DNA from: an uncultured Clostridia bacterium
Lineage (GTDB): Bacteria; Bacillota; Clostridia; Oscillospirales; Acutalibacteraceae
Length of the DNA: 11,542 nt
Direction: 5' to 3'
Assembly: GCA_937892525.1 (NCBI GenBank)
Contig: CALAEV010000043.1
Span: 1-11,542, forward strand
This document shows positions 1 to 6,335 of this stretch, piece after piece (within the stretch, counting starts at the first letter, position 1; each line of letters starts with the position of its first letter). Under the pieces are notes generated by a model that made no database searches, had not been told where the DNA came from, and worked only from the letters and a program-made list of their open reading frames with translations. Both the position numbers and the translations under genes were made by a program.

Positions 1-84
1 AAAAACTGTCCGTAGGACAATATCACTATGCGAAAGCATAATATAACTGCGAAGCAATATCACTCGCCTTTGGCGAATAAAACT
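1..84. repeat. Array of mini-hairpins joined by a conserved 9-nt linker
   Basis: Four copies of a linker with consensus AATAWMACT lie at 19-27, 40-48, 56-64 and 76-84, and a partial copy sits at 1-7. Between them are short palindromes whose sequences all differ: TGTCC-GTA-GGACA (7-19), TATGC-GAAA-GCATA (27-40), TGC-GAA-GCA (48-56) and TCGCC-TTT-GGCGA (64-76). Repeat units are about 16-21 nt apart. The linkers are conserved while the stems change in both arms together, so a structure rather than a sequence seems to be kept. The array starts at the window edge and probably continues to the left. It lies just downstream of the glycogen operon. I do not recognise a named family. Function is unknown. 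Confidence 0.8.
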
Positions 85-112
85 GCGAGACTTCCTTATG
101 AGAAGTCTCGCA
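84..112 (-). terminator. Probable terminator of the glycogen operon
   Basis: An 11-bp perfect stem, TGCGAGACTTC at 84-94 with GAAGTCTCGCA at 102-112, has a 7-nt loop. On the minus strand it begins about 20 nt after the glgA stop codon and is followed by GTTTTATT, a short interrupted T-run. It may also be the last and largest unit of the hairpin array, because its left arm directly abuts a linker copy. A competing hairpin pairs 102-107 with 116-121. Terminator function is inferred from stem strength and position; the T-tract is weak. Confidence 0.55.
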
Positions 113-131
113 AACGACTTCGCTTTTTGTT

Positions 132-1559
132 TTAGTTTTTAAGCACTTCTTTATAAAGTCTTATATACTCATTTGCAGATTTGCCCCAACTATTGTCGCA
201 TTCCATAGCGCGTTTAACAAGAATGTTCCAACCCTCTTTATTAGAGTAACCACCGATTGCTCTCTTTATAGTATAAAGCATATCGTGTGCGTTGTAAGTT
301 GAGAATGTAAATCCGTTGCCCTCGCCGTCGCCTGAGTCCTTAATACTATCACGAAGACCACCTGTTTCACGGACAATTGGAATAGTACCGTAACGAAGTG
401 AAATCATCTGTGAAAGTCCACAAGGCTCACTCTTAGAAGGCATAAGGAACAAATCACAACCTGCATAAATTTTCTTTGAAAGTGATGGAATAAAGCCGAT
501 TTTAAGTCCCATTTTGTCAGGGTATTTTTCTGCCATTTCCTTAAAGAAGCTTTCATACTGCCATTCGCCAGAGCCGAGCACTACAAACTGAATATCTTCA
601 GTTGCAAGAAGTTCATCAAGAACTGCTTTAACAAGGTCAAGTCCTTTATGACCTACAAGGCGAGTAACCATACCCATCATTGGAACATCAGGGCGAATAG
701 GAAGCCCAAAATACTCTTGTAATTTTGCCTTATTAACTGCTTTCTTTTCTTCAAAATCCTCTGCAGTATAGTTCACTTCAATATCTTTGTCAGTTTCTGG
801 GTTATAAAGGATTGTATCAATACCGTTTAAGATACCAGAGAGTTTCCATGAACGCTGATTGAGAATAATATCAAGACCGTGTGAATACCAAGGGTCAAGA
901 ATTTCATTAGCGTAAGATGGAGAAACTGTTGTAACTCTGTCAGCACACTCAATAGCGCCCTTCATAAAGTTGCAGTCTCCGTCGTATTCAACGAGAGAAG
1001 CACAACTATCAGGAAGTCCTACAACATCATTAAGAAGGTCCATACCATAAGTACCCTGATACTGAATATTATGGATTGTGAAAACTGTTTTGATATTTTC
1101 ATAACCCGGACGAGTTGCATAAAGCGTGTTGTAATAAACAGGTGTCAATGCTGACTGCCAGTCGTTACAATGAATAATGTCAGGTTTGAAATCAATATGA
1201 GGAATAATTTCAAGAACTGCACGAGCAAAGAATGCAAAGCGCTCTGCATCATCATAATAGCCGTAAAGACCATCACGCTTGAAATAATACTGATTATCGA
1301 GAAGATAGTAAATTACGCCACCTGCTTTTGCTTCAAAAACGCCACAATACTGTCTTCTCCATGCAACAGGAACAGAAATGCTTGTTACAAATTTCATTGT
1401 ATCTTTAAGTTCCTGACTAATTGTGTCATATAAAGGCATTACAACTCTTGCGCCAATAAGTCTTTTGCGAAGTGCTTGTGGCAAACTACCTGCCACATCG
1501 CCAAGACCACCACTAGCTTTGAATGGAAGTGCCTCACTTGCAACATATAAAACTTTCAT
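132..1559 (-). CDS. glgA: Glycogen synthase (ADP-glucose: alpha-1,4-glucan transferase, GT5)
   Basis: GlgA transfers glucose from ADP-glucose to the non-reducing end of alpha-1,4-glucan in the cytoplasm. The start is the ATG at 1559, giving 475 aa, normal for the family; it follows an AAAGGA site about 7 nt upstream. Upstream in-frame sequence opens only at a TTG without a ribosome binding site and crosses a repeat, so it is excluded. Visible hallmarks are the N-terminal nucleotide-binding motif KASGGLGDV (residues 14-22), TIHN (161-164), MVTRL and HKGLD in the C-terminal Rossmann domain (about 297-308), and SEPCGL (377-382), in which Glu378 matches the catalytic Glu of bacterial GT5 synthases (Glu377 in E. 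coli). It is the last gene of the operon, 164 nt after glgD, a gap filled with repeats that may change its expression relative to glgBCD. No glgP follows within the window. Confidence 0.97.
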   Translation of the reverse strand: MKVLYVASEALPFKASGGLGDVAGSLPQALRKRLIGARVVMPLYDTISQELKDTMKFVTSISVPVAWRRQYCGVFEAKAGGVIYYLLDNQYYFKRDGLYGYYDDAERFAFFARAVLEIIPHIDFKPDIIHCNDWQSALTPVYYNTLYATRPGYENIKTVFTIHNIQYQGTYGMDLLNDVVGLPDSCASLVEYDGDCNFMKGAIECADRVTTVSPSYANEILDPWYSHGLDIILNQRSWKLSGILNGIDTILYNPETDKDIEVNYTAEDFEEKKAVNKAKLQEYFGLPIRPDVPMMGMVTRLVGHKGLDLVKAVLDELLATEDIQFVVLGSGEWQYESFFKEMAEKYPDKMGLKIGFIPSLSKKIYAGCDLFLMPSKSEPCGLSQMISLRYGTIPIVRETGGLRDSIKDSGDGEGNGFTFSTYNAHDMLYTIKRAIGGYSNKEGWNILVKRAMECDNSWGKSANEYIRLYKEVLKN

Positions 1560-1567
1560 ATATTTTT

Positions 1568-1579
1568 CCTTTCGAAAGG
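1568..1579 (-). promoter_or_regulatory. glgA ribosome binding site inside a 12-bp palindrome
   Basis: CCTTTCGAAAGG is a perfect palindrome, and its half nearest the gene carries the AAAGG Shine-Dalgarno sequence of glgA, with about 7 nt to the ATG at 1559. If the palindrome folded in the mRNA it would hide the ribosome binding site, but the arms leave almost no loop. It is more plausible as a weak hairpin or a DNA site. The ribosome binding site itself is well supported; a regulatory role is speculative. Confidence 0.5.
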
Positions 1580-1589
1580 TTTTTATTTC

Positions 1590-1609
1590 GGTGGGAGCAA
1601 GCCCCCACC
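1590..1609. repeat. GC-rich hairpin upstream of glgA
   Basis: GGTGGG at 1590-1595 pairs with CCCACC at 1604-1609 around an 8-nt AG/C-rich loop. It is far more GC-rich than the surrounding sequence. In the glgBCDA transcript it would form a stable hairpin about 30 nt upstream of the glgA start codon, too far to occlude the ribosome binding site. It could act in mRNA stability, or be one copy of a dispersed repeat. No T-tract follows on the minus strand, so it is not a typical terminator. Confidence 0.6.
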
Positions 1610-1624
1610 CTAAACTATTCAACT

Positions 1625-1727
1625 ATAAATGCTTGGATTTTTGATGAAATTTTGCTTTTGAGACCGCAGGCTTACGAGTGTAAGTCAAGGGTGAAAAAGT
1701 GAAATTTCGCAAAAAGACTGCATTTAT
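1625..1727. repeat. About 103-nt imperfect inverted repeat between glgD and glgA
   Basis: Complementary blocks are arranged collinearly around one centre: ATAAATGC (1625-1632) with GCATTTAT (1720-1727), TTTTTG (1638-1643) with CAAAAA (1710-1715), GAAATTT (1646-1652) with AAATTTC (1702-1708), CTTTT (1655-1659) with AAAAG (1695-1699), and CTTAC (1671-1675) with GTAAG (1680-1684) around a GAGT loop. Coordinate sums of the pairs stay at about 3352-3355, so one long hairpin with a few bulges would form. The outer arm contains the glgD stop codon (1724-1726). The form fits a small non-autonomous insertion or REP/MITE-like repeat, or an mRNA-stabilising stem. No coding capacity or flanking target duplication is evident. 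Confidence 0.7.
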
Positions 1728-2839
1728 ATTACTATCTCTTTACCAATATAAACAGGATAATTTTCTGCGCCTGAAAGAGTCTTATTAGGAGTAATAACAA
1801 CGCTCTTATCTGCAACTACACAGTTAAGAGATGCATTTTGTGCTACAAAGCAATCCTGCATAACGATTGAATTCTTAACTACTGCACCTTTTTCAACTCG
1901 AACACCTCTGAAAAGGATTGAGTTTTCAACTGTGCCTTCAATAATACAACCATCAGCTACAAGTGAATTCTTAACATCTGAGCCAAGACCGTAAATTGCA
2001 GGCATATCATCGCGAACCTTTGTATAAATTGGTCTGTCTGCATTGAAAAGGTCATCACAATTAGCCATATCAAGAAGTTCCATATTTGTTTTGAAATAAC
2101 TTTCCATTGACTCGATTGTTGCAGCATAACCTGTTACTTCGTAGCCGTAAATGTTGAGTTTATCAACATTACCCTGAATAATATCTGCTTCAAAATCTTT
2201 GTAGTTAAGGCTGATAGCATCATTTATAAGTCTTTCAAGAAGTGCTTTCTTCATAAAGATAACATTAAGTGAATAGTTCACATTATCTTCAGTTACAGGA
2301 GAAATTGAAATCTTTTCTGCCTTACCCTCTGCATTCATATCAAGCACTACTACATCTGTAAGATTTGGTTTTTTACCGTTCTTGTAAACGATTGTCATAT
2401 CAGCATTTTTTGCTGTGTGGTAATCTGTAAGTGCATCAATATCAAGGTTAAGAACTGTGTTGCAGTCTGAAAGAAGAACATATTCTTCATTTGAACGGCT
2501 TATGAATCCCATAATACCTTTAAGAGATGCGAGTTTGTCTGCATTTCCACCTGCTTCATTTGTTGAGAATGGAGGAAGAATGAAAAGACCGTCATTTTTA
2601 CGAGATAAATCCCAAGGTTTACCTGTACCTACATGGTCCATAAGGGATTGATAGTTGCTCTTTGTGAGAACACCAACTTTTTCAATACCTGCGTTAACCA
2701 TATTTGAAAGAGTAAAGTCGATAAGACGATAACGAGCTGCAAAAGGCACTGAACCCATTGTACGAATACCTGTAAGTTCGCCGATACATTCGTCATAAGC
2801 GTTTGAAAATACAATACCTACTATATTCTTACCTGTCAT
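1724..2839 (-). CDS. glgD: GlgD, non-catalytic ADP-glucose pyrophosphorylase-like subunit
   Basis: This 371-aa protein is a paralogue of the GlgC encoded just upstream. It keeps the nucleotidyltransferase and left-handed beta-helix fold (AARYRLIDFTLSN at 34-46; helix repeats after about residue 285) but has lost the catalytic signature: the GGQGSRL loop of GlgC is replaced by FSNAYDE near residues 11-17, and the SGDH motif reads LSDCN (123-127). In Firmicutes GlgD is known as a regulatory partner that modifies GlgC activity in a hetero-oligomer; assignment of that role here is by family. Its ATG lies one base after the glgC stop codon, with its ribosome binding site (AAAGGGGG, 2849-2856) inside the end of glgC, so translational coupling and matched subunit output are likely. 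Its stop codon lies in the arm of the 1625-1727 inverted repeat. Confidence 0.95.
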   Translation of the reverse strand: MTGKNIVGIVFSNAYDECIGELTGIRTMGSVPFAARYRLIDFTLSNMVNAGIEKVGVLTKSNYQSLMDHVGTGKPWDLSRKNDGLFILPPFSTNEAGGNADKLASLKGIMGFISRSNEEYVLLSDCNTVLNLDIDALTDYHTAKNADMTIVYKNGKKPNLTDVVVLDMNAEGKAEKISISPVTEDNVNYSLNVIFMKKALLERLINDAISLNYKDFEADIIQGNVDKLNIYGYEVTGYAATIESMESYFKTNMELLDMANCDDLFNADRPIYTKVRDDMPAIYGLGSDVKNSLVADGCIIEGTVENSILFRGVRVEKGAVVKNSIVMQDCFVAQNASLNCVVADKSVVITPNKTLSGAENYPVYIGKEIVI

Positions 2840-2840
2840 C

Positions 2841-4058
2841 TTAGTTATCCCCCTTTACTACATCTTCATCTACCATTGCTTTAGGTGCAACAAATGCGCC
2901 TTCGTGAACAGTAACGCCTGCGCCAACTACTGCAACGCCCCAGTCGTCACGATTTGCCATTTCTTCAGGGCTTGCGCCAACAACTGCGCCTGCCTCAATA
3001 ACTGCATTTTCTGCAACCATTGAATACTGAACAACTGCGCCTTTTTTAACAACTGTGCCAGGCATTACAATTGAGTATTTAACCTCTGCACCCTCTTCAA
3101 TTACAACATCATTGAAAAGAATTGAGTAGTCAACGTCGCCGTAAACACGAGAGCCCTCTGAAATCATTGAATTCTGCACTTTTGCGTCTGCAGAAATATA
3201 GTGTGGTGGGCTTGATGGAGTTTTTGCATAAATTCTCCAGCTTGTGTCTGACAAGTCAAGGTCTACTTTAGGATTAAGAAGGTCAAGGTTTGCCTCCCAC
3301 AAGCTATCAATTGTACCAACGTCTTTCCAGTAACCGTCAAAAAGGTATGCAAACATCTTTTCGCCGTCTGCGTGCATTTTTGGAATAACGTTTTTACCGA
3401 AGTCGTTGCTTGAATTTGGGTCATTTTCATCATCAATAAGATATTGACGAAGTTTGCTCCAAGTAAATACATAAACACCCATTGATGCCTTATTACTTCT
3501 TGGATTCTTTGGCTTTTCTTCAAACTCACTGATTGAGTTATCATCATTTAAAATCATAAGACCGAAACGGCTTGCTTCTTCCCAACTTACTTCAAGCATT
3601 GCGATTGTACAAGCAGCGCCTTTTTCTTTATGATATTCAAGCATCTTGTTGTAATCCATTTTATAGATATGGTCACCTGAAAGAATTACAACATATTCAG
3701 GGTCATAACGGTCAATGAAATTAATATTCTGGTAAATAGCGTTTGCAGTGCCTTTGTACCATTCTGTACCCTTAATCTGCTGATAAGGTGAAAGAATGTG
3801 CACACCACCGTTTGCACGGTCCAAATCCCAAGCCTGACCGTTGCCTATGTAGCCATTAAGTTCAAGTGGTTGATACTGTGTAAGAACACCAACGGTAGAA
3901 ATACCTGAGTTTACACAGTTTGAAAGTGGGAAGTCGATAATTCTGTACTTACCACCGTATGGTACCGCTGGTTTAGCAATGTTCTTTGTGAGAATTCCAA
4001 GACGGCTTCCCTGACCGCCTGCAAGAAGCATTGCAATACATTCTTGTTTTCTTGCCAT
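2841..4058 (-). CDS. glgC: Glucose-1-phosphate adenylyltransferase (ADP-glucose pyrophosphorylase)
   Basis: GlgC makes ADP-glucose from ATP and glucose-1-phosphate, the committed and normally allosterically controlled step of bacterial glycogen synthesis. At 405 aa it is full length. The N-terminal nucleotidyltransferase domain shows GGQGSRLGILT (14-24), PAVPYGGKYRIIDF (30-43), the WYKGTANAIYQN substrate motif (100-111), SGDHIYKMDY (127-136), FEEKP with the glucose-1-phosphate-binding Lys182 (179-183) and DVGT (246-249). From about residue 285 hexapeptide-like repeats form the left-handed beta-helix. The ATG at 4058 follows an ideal AAGGAGG site (about 4065-4072) at 7-nt spacing. It lies 41 nt after glgB and is immediately coupled to glgD. 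Effector specificity cannot be read from the sequence. Confidence 0.97.
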   Translation of the reverse strand: MARKQECIAMLLAGGQGSRLGILTKNIAKPAVPYGGKYRIIDFPLSNCVNSGISTVGVLTQYQPLELNGYIGNGQAWDLDRANGGVHILSPYQQIKGTEWYKGTANAIYQNINFIDRYDPEYVVILSGDHIYKMDYNKMLEYHKEKGAACTIAMLEVSWEEASRFGLMILNDDNSISEFEEKPKNPRSNKASMGVYVFTWSKLRQYLIDDENDPNSSNDFGKNVIPKMHADGEKMFAYLFDGYWKDVGTIDSLWEANLDLLNPKVDLDLSDTSWRIYAKTPSSPPHYISADAKVQNSMISEGSRVYGDVDYSILFNDVVIEEGAEVKYSIVMPGTVVKKGAVVQYSMVAENAVIEAGAVVGASPEEMANRDDWGVAVVGAGVTVHEGAFVAPKAMVDEDVVKGDN

Positions 4059-4099
4059 ATGTTTTCCTCCTTATTTGGATGCGAATTTATTATATTATT

Positions 4100-5989
4100 C
4101 TATCTTGTTTTCTGAAGATAGATTGTTGACATTGGTGGTAAATCGAGAGAAATACTTTGCTCGAATCCGTGCATAGCATCTTTTTGCCATTTAATTTTTT
4201 CAGGTTGATTTTTTCCTGTTCCACCATATTTAATATCATCAGAATTAAATACGATTTTGTAGTTGCTCTTATAAGGAACACCGATTTTGTAATTATCACG
4301 AGCTACAGGAGTAAAGTTGCAAACTGCAATAATTTCTTTACCCTTTTCATCAATTCTACGGAATGAGATTACTGAATTGTCATTGTCGTCAGCAGAAATC
4401 CAAGAAAATCCTTCCCACGAATGGTCAACCTGCCAAAGTGGTGCATTTGCTTTGTAGAAATGGTTAAGCTCTTTTGTGTATGTCTGCAACTGTTTGTGTG
4501 CATCATAGTCGAGAAGCAACCAATCAAGCCCTTGCTTATAATTCCACTCAATAAACTGACCAAATTCACTACCCATAAACATAAGTTTTTTGCCTGGATG
4601 AGCCATCATATAACCCATAAATGCTCTTACCCCTGCAAACTTTTCTTCATAAGTACCGGGCATTTTATTTATGAGTGAACATTTACCATGCACAACTTCG
4701 TCGTGAGAAATCGGTAAGATAAAGTTCTCTGAAAAAGCGTAGAAGAATGAGAATGTAATACAATTGTGGTTACCTTTTCTATAAAGTGGGTCCATTGAGA
4801 AGTAACGAAGAATGTCGTTCATCCAACCCATATTCCACTTATAGTTGAAACCAAGACCACCCATATAAACAGGTTTTGTAACCATTGGCCACGCTGTACT
4901 TTCTTCTGCTATAAGTAAGCTGCCGTGATAATCACGGAAAACATTCATACTTAATTTATTAAGGAATTCGATTGTTTCAAGATTTTCGTTGCCACCGTCT
5001 TTATTGGCAATCCAATGACCGTCATCACGACCATAATCAAGGTAAAGCATAGATGCAACTGCGTCAACACGAAGTCCGTCAATATGGTATTTATCAAGCC
5101 AGAACATAGCACTTGAAATAAGGAATGACTGAACTTCATTTCTGCCAAAGTCGAATACCTTTGTGCCCCATTCAAGATGCTCACCCTTACGGATATCTGC
5201 ATACTCATAACAAGGTGTGCCGTCAAATTCATAAAGACCGTTTGCATCTTTTGGGAAATGAGCAGGTACCCAGTCAAGAATTACACCGATACCGTTTTTG
5301 TGGCACATATCAACAAGATACATTAAATCATCAGGTGTGCCATAACGAGAAGTTGCAGCAAAATAACCTGTAACCTGATAACCCCACGAGCCGTCAAACG
5401 GATACTCTGTAAGTGGCATAAATTCAATGTGAGTGTAGCCCATTTCTTTGACGTAAGGGATTAACTCTTCTGCCATTTTTCGATATGAATAGAAGTTGCC
5501 ATCTTCATATTGCTTCCAAGAGCCAAAATGCACTTCATAAATATTAACAGGCTTATCATACTGGGCTTTTTCACGCTTTGCTTTTTCCCACTTAGCGTCA
5601 GTCCACTTGTAATTACCTAATTCGTAATATTTTGTAGCATTGTCAGGTCGAGTTTCCATATGGTAACCATAAGGGTCGCTCTTCATAAGCTTTCTGCCGT
5701 CACCTGTTACAATACAGAATTTATATGAATCATAAACCTTTACATTTTTAACATAAACTTCCCAGATACCACCTGCAGTAATACGCTCTGCCTTATTTGC
5801 CTCATCATTCCAGTTATTGAAATCACCACTTACGCTAACAGATACTGCATTTGGTGCCCATGTTCTGAAAACAACTGTTTCATCATCAACACGATGCGCA
5901 CCCATATATTCATAAGCGCGTGCATTGTTACCCTGATGGAACAAATATACAGGCACTTGCGCCTCATAGTTGTTATTCTGAACTTCCAT
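4100..5989 (-). CDS. glgB: 1,4-alpha-glucan branching enzyme (GH13)
   Basis: GlgB cuts alpha-1,4 chains and re-attaches them through alpha-1,6 links, branching glycogen. The protein has an N-terminal CBM48-type beta-sandwich (about residues 28-115), a GH13 TIM barrel (about 145-510) and a C-terminal beta domain. Catalytic residues are visible: nucleophile Asp309 in GLRVDAVASMLY, acid/base Glu362 in IAEEST and transition-state Asp430 in ISHDEVVHGK. DWVPAHF (239-245) is conserved region I. The chosen ATG at 5989 gives 629 aa. The reading frame extends to a GTG at 6001, but that GTG is part of the Shine-Dalgarno sequence itself, and the in-frame GTG at 5992 is only 5 nt from it. It is the first gene of the operon, as in Bacillus subtilis glgBCDAP. 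It has only one CBM48, so it is the shorter form of the enzyme. Confidence 0.97.
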   Translation of the reverse strand: MEVQNNNYEAQVPVYLFHQGNNARAYEYMGAHRVDDETVVFRTWAPNAVSVSVSGDFNNWNDEANKAERITAGGIWEVYVKNVKVYDSYKFCIVTGDGRKLMKSDPYGYHMETRPDNATKYYELGNYKWTDAKWEKAKREKAQYDKPVNIYEVHFGSWKQYEDGNFYSYRKMAEELIPYVKEMGYTHIEFMPLTEYPFDGSWGYQVTGYFAATSRYGTPDDLMYLVDMCHKNGIGVILDWVPAHFPKDANGLYEFDGTPCYEYADIRKGEHLEWGTKVFDFGRNEVQSFLISSAMFWLDKYHIDGLRVDAVASMLYLDYGRDDGHWIANKDGGNENLETIEFLNKLSMNVFRDYHGSLLIAEESTAWPMVTKPVYMGGLGFNYKWNMGWMNDILRYFSMDPLYRKGNHNCITFSFFYAFSENFILPISHDEVVHGKCSLINKMPGTYEEKFAGVRAFMGYMMAHPGKKLMFMGSEFGQFIEWNYKQGLDWLLLDYDAHKQLQTYTKELNHFYKANAPLWQVDHSWEGFSWISADDNDNSVISFRRIDEKGKEIIAVCNFTPVARDNYKIGVPYKSNYKIVFNSDDIKYGGTGKNQPEKIKWQKDAMHGFEQSISLDLPPMSTIYLQKTR

Positions 5990-5997
5990 CACGCTTT

Positions 5998-6004
5998 TCA
6001 CCTC
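5998..6004 (-). promoter_or_regulatory. glgB ribosome binding site that decides the start
   Basis: On the minus strand GAGGTGA lies 8 nt before the ATG at 5989. It overlaps the GTG at 6001 that opens the longest reading frame, so the longest form cannot use it. This favours ATG 5989 over GTG 6001 and GTG 5992. Confidence 0.75.
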
Positions 6005-6045
6005 ACATATTTTTCAACAAATCATAATTCTACTTATACAGATAT

Positions 6046-6074
6046 ATTTTATCACTTAAAAATTGTATTTTCAA
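6046..6074 (-). promoter_or_regulatory. Sigma-A-type promoter of the glgBCDA operon
   Basis: Minus strand: -35 TTGAAA (6069-6074), 17-nt spacer, -10 TAAAAT (6046-6051), placing the transcription start near 6039 and a leader of about 50 nt before glgB. Both boxes are close to consensus and spacing is ideal. The whole spacer and the -35 box lie inside a palindrome, so control by a DNA-binding protein is likely. Confidence 0.75.
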
Positions 6075-6077
6075 GTG
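6053..6077. promoter_or_regulatory. Operator-like palindrome overlapping the glg promoter
   Basis: Two 11-nt arms, CACTTAAAAAT (6053-6063) and ATTTTCAAGTG (6067-6077), flank a central TGT, with one mismatch out of 11 pairs. The site covers the -35 box and nearly all of the spacer of the glg promoter, a classical repressor position. The binding protein cannot be named from this sequence. Confidence 0.55.
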
Positions 6078-6115
6078 AATTTTGCACAAAATGTTCAAAG
6101 CAGTAACAAATTTCA

Positions 6116-6165
6116 TTACAACCATTTGTGCATTTTGTTACAAAATTTGGCAATAAATATTACAA
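6116..6165. promoter_or_regulatory. Helically phased TTACAA repeats upstream of the glg promoter
   Basis: TTACAA occurs at 6116-6121, 6138-6143 and 6160-6165, exactly 22 bp apart, about two DNA turns, so all three face the same side of the helix. The middle copy lies in a 15-nt perfect palindrome, ATTTTGT-T-ACAAAAT (6132-6146). GCACAAA at 6084-6090 and TTTGTGC at 6125-6131 form another inverted pair. The sites lie about 80-125 bp upstream of the predicted glg start, suitable for an activator or upstream element. AT-rich DNA gives such motifs by chance fairly often, so this is tentative. The rest of 6075-6335 holds only the two hairpins listed separately and no plausible gene. Confidence 0.3.
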
Positions 6166-6210
6166 GCAACCACTTTTCAACACTATTACACAAAAAATCA
6201 ATGTGATATC

Positions 6211-6241
6211 TGGTAAAAAAGGGTCGGTCCCTTTTTTACCA
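6211..6241. terminator. 13-bp perfect hairpin, possible bidirectional terminator
   Basis: TGGTAAAAAAGGG (6211-6223) pairs perfectly with CCCTTTTTTACCA (6229-6241) around TCGGT. The stem contains A6/T6 runs next to a GC clamp, so on either strand it resembles an intrinsic terminator with the U-run in the 3' arm. It lies beyond another terminator of the 6336-7250 gene and before the glg promoter, so it may act as a back-up insulator. It could also be a dispersed repeat. Confidence 0.5.
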
Positions 6242-6282
6242 ATCTGGAAATATTTCTTTGTTGAAAAGCATCAGTCTTGCAC

Positions 6283-6315
6283 AAAAAAAGAGCCTACTCA
6301 TACGAGCAAGCTCTT
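6283..6315 (-). terminator. Rho-independent terminator of the 6336-7250 gene
   Basis: On the minus strand AAGAGC and GCTCTT arms (6310-6315 with 6288-6293) enclose an inner CTC/GAG pairing and are followed directly by a run of seven T. It begins about 20 nt after the stop codon of the membrane-protein gene and separates that gene from the glg operon. Confidence 0.8.
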
Positions 6316-6335
6316 AAAACTTTATCATATTAAAA

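Noticed and set aside
1..112. CRISPR array
   Set aside because: The repeated element is only 9 nt and the spacers are 7-14 nt palindromes; CRISPR repeats are 24-40 nt with non-palindromic unique spacers, and no cas gene is present.
1590..1609. Transcription terminator between glgD and glgA
   Set aside because: The hairpin is stable but is followed on the minus strand by ACCGAAAT rather than a T-tract.
1560..1622. N-terminal extension of glgA from a TTG at 1622 (21 extra residues)
   Set aside because: The extension is translated through the GC-rich hairpin and the ribosome binding site of the ATG at 1559, has no ribosome site of its own, and lies before the MKVLYVASE start typical of GlgA.
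6001..6075. Riboswitch in the glgB leader
   Set aside because: The predicted leader is only about 50 nt and AT-rich, too short for known riboswitch aptamers, and no conserved aptamer motif is visible.
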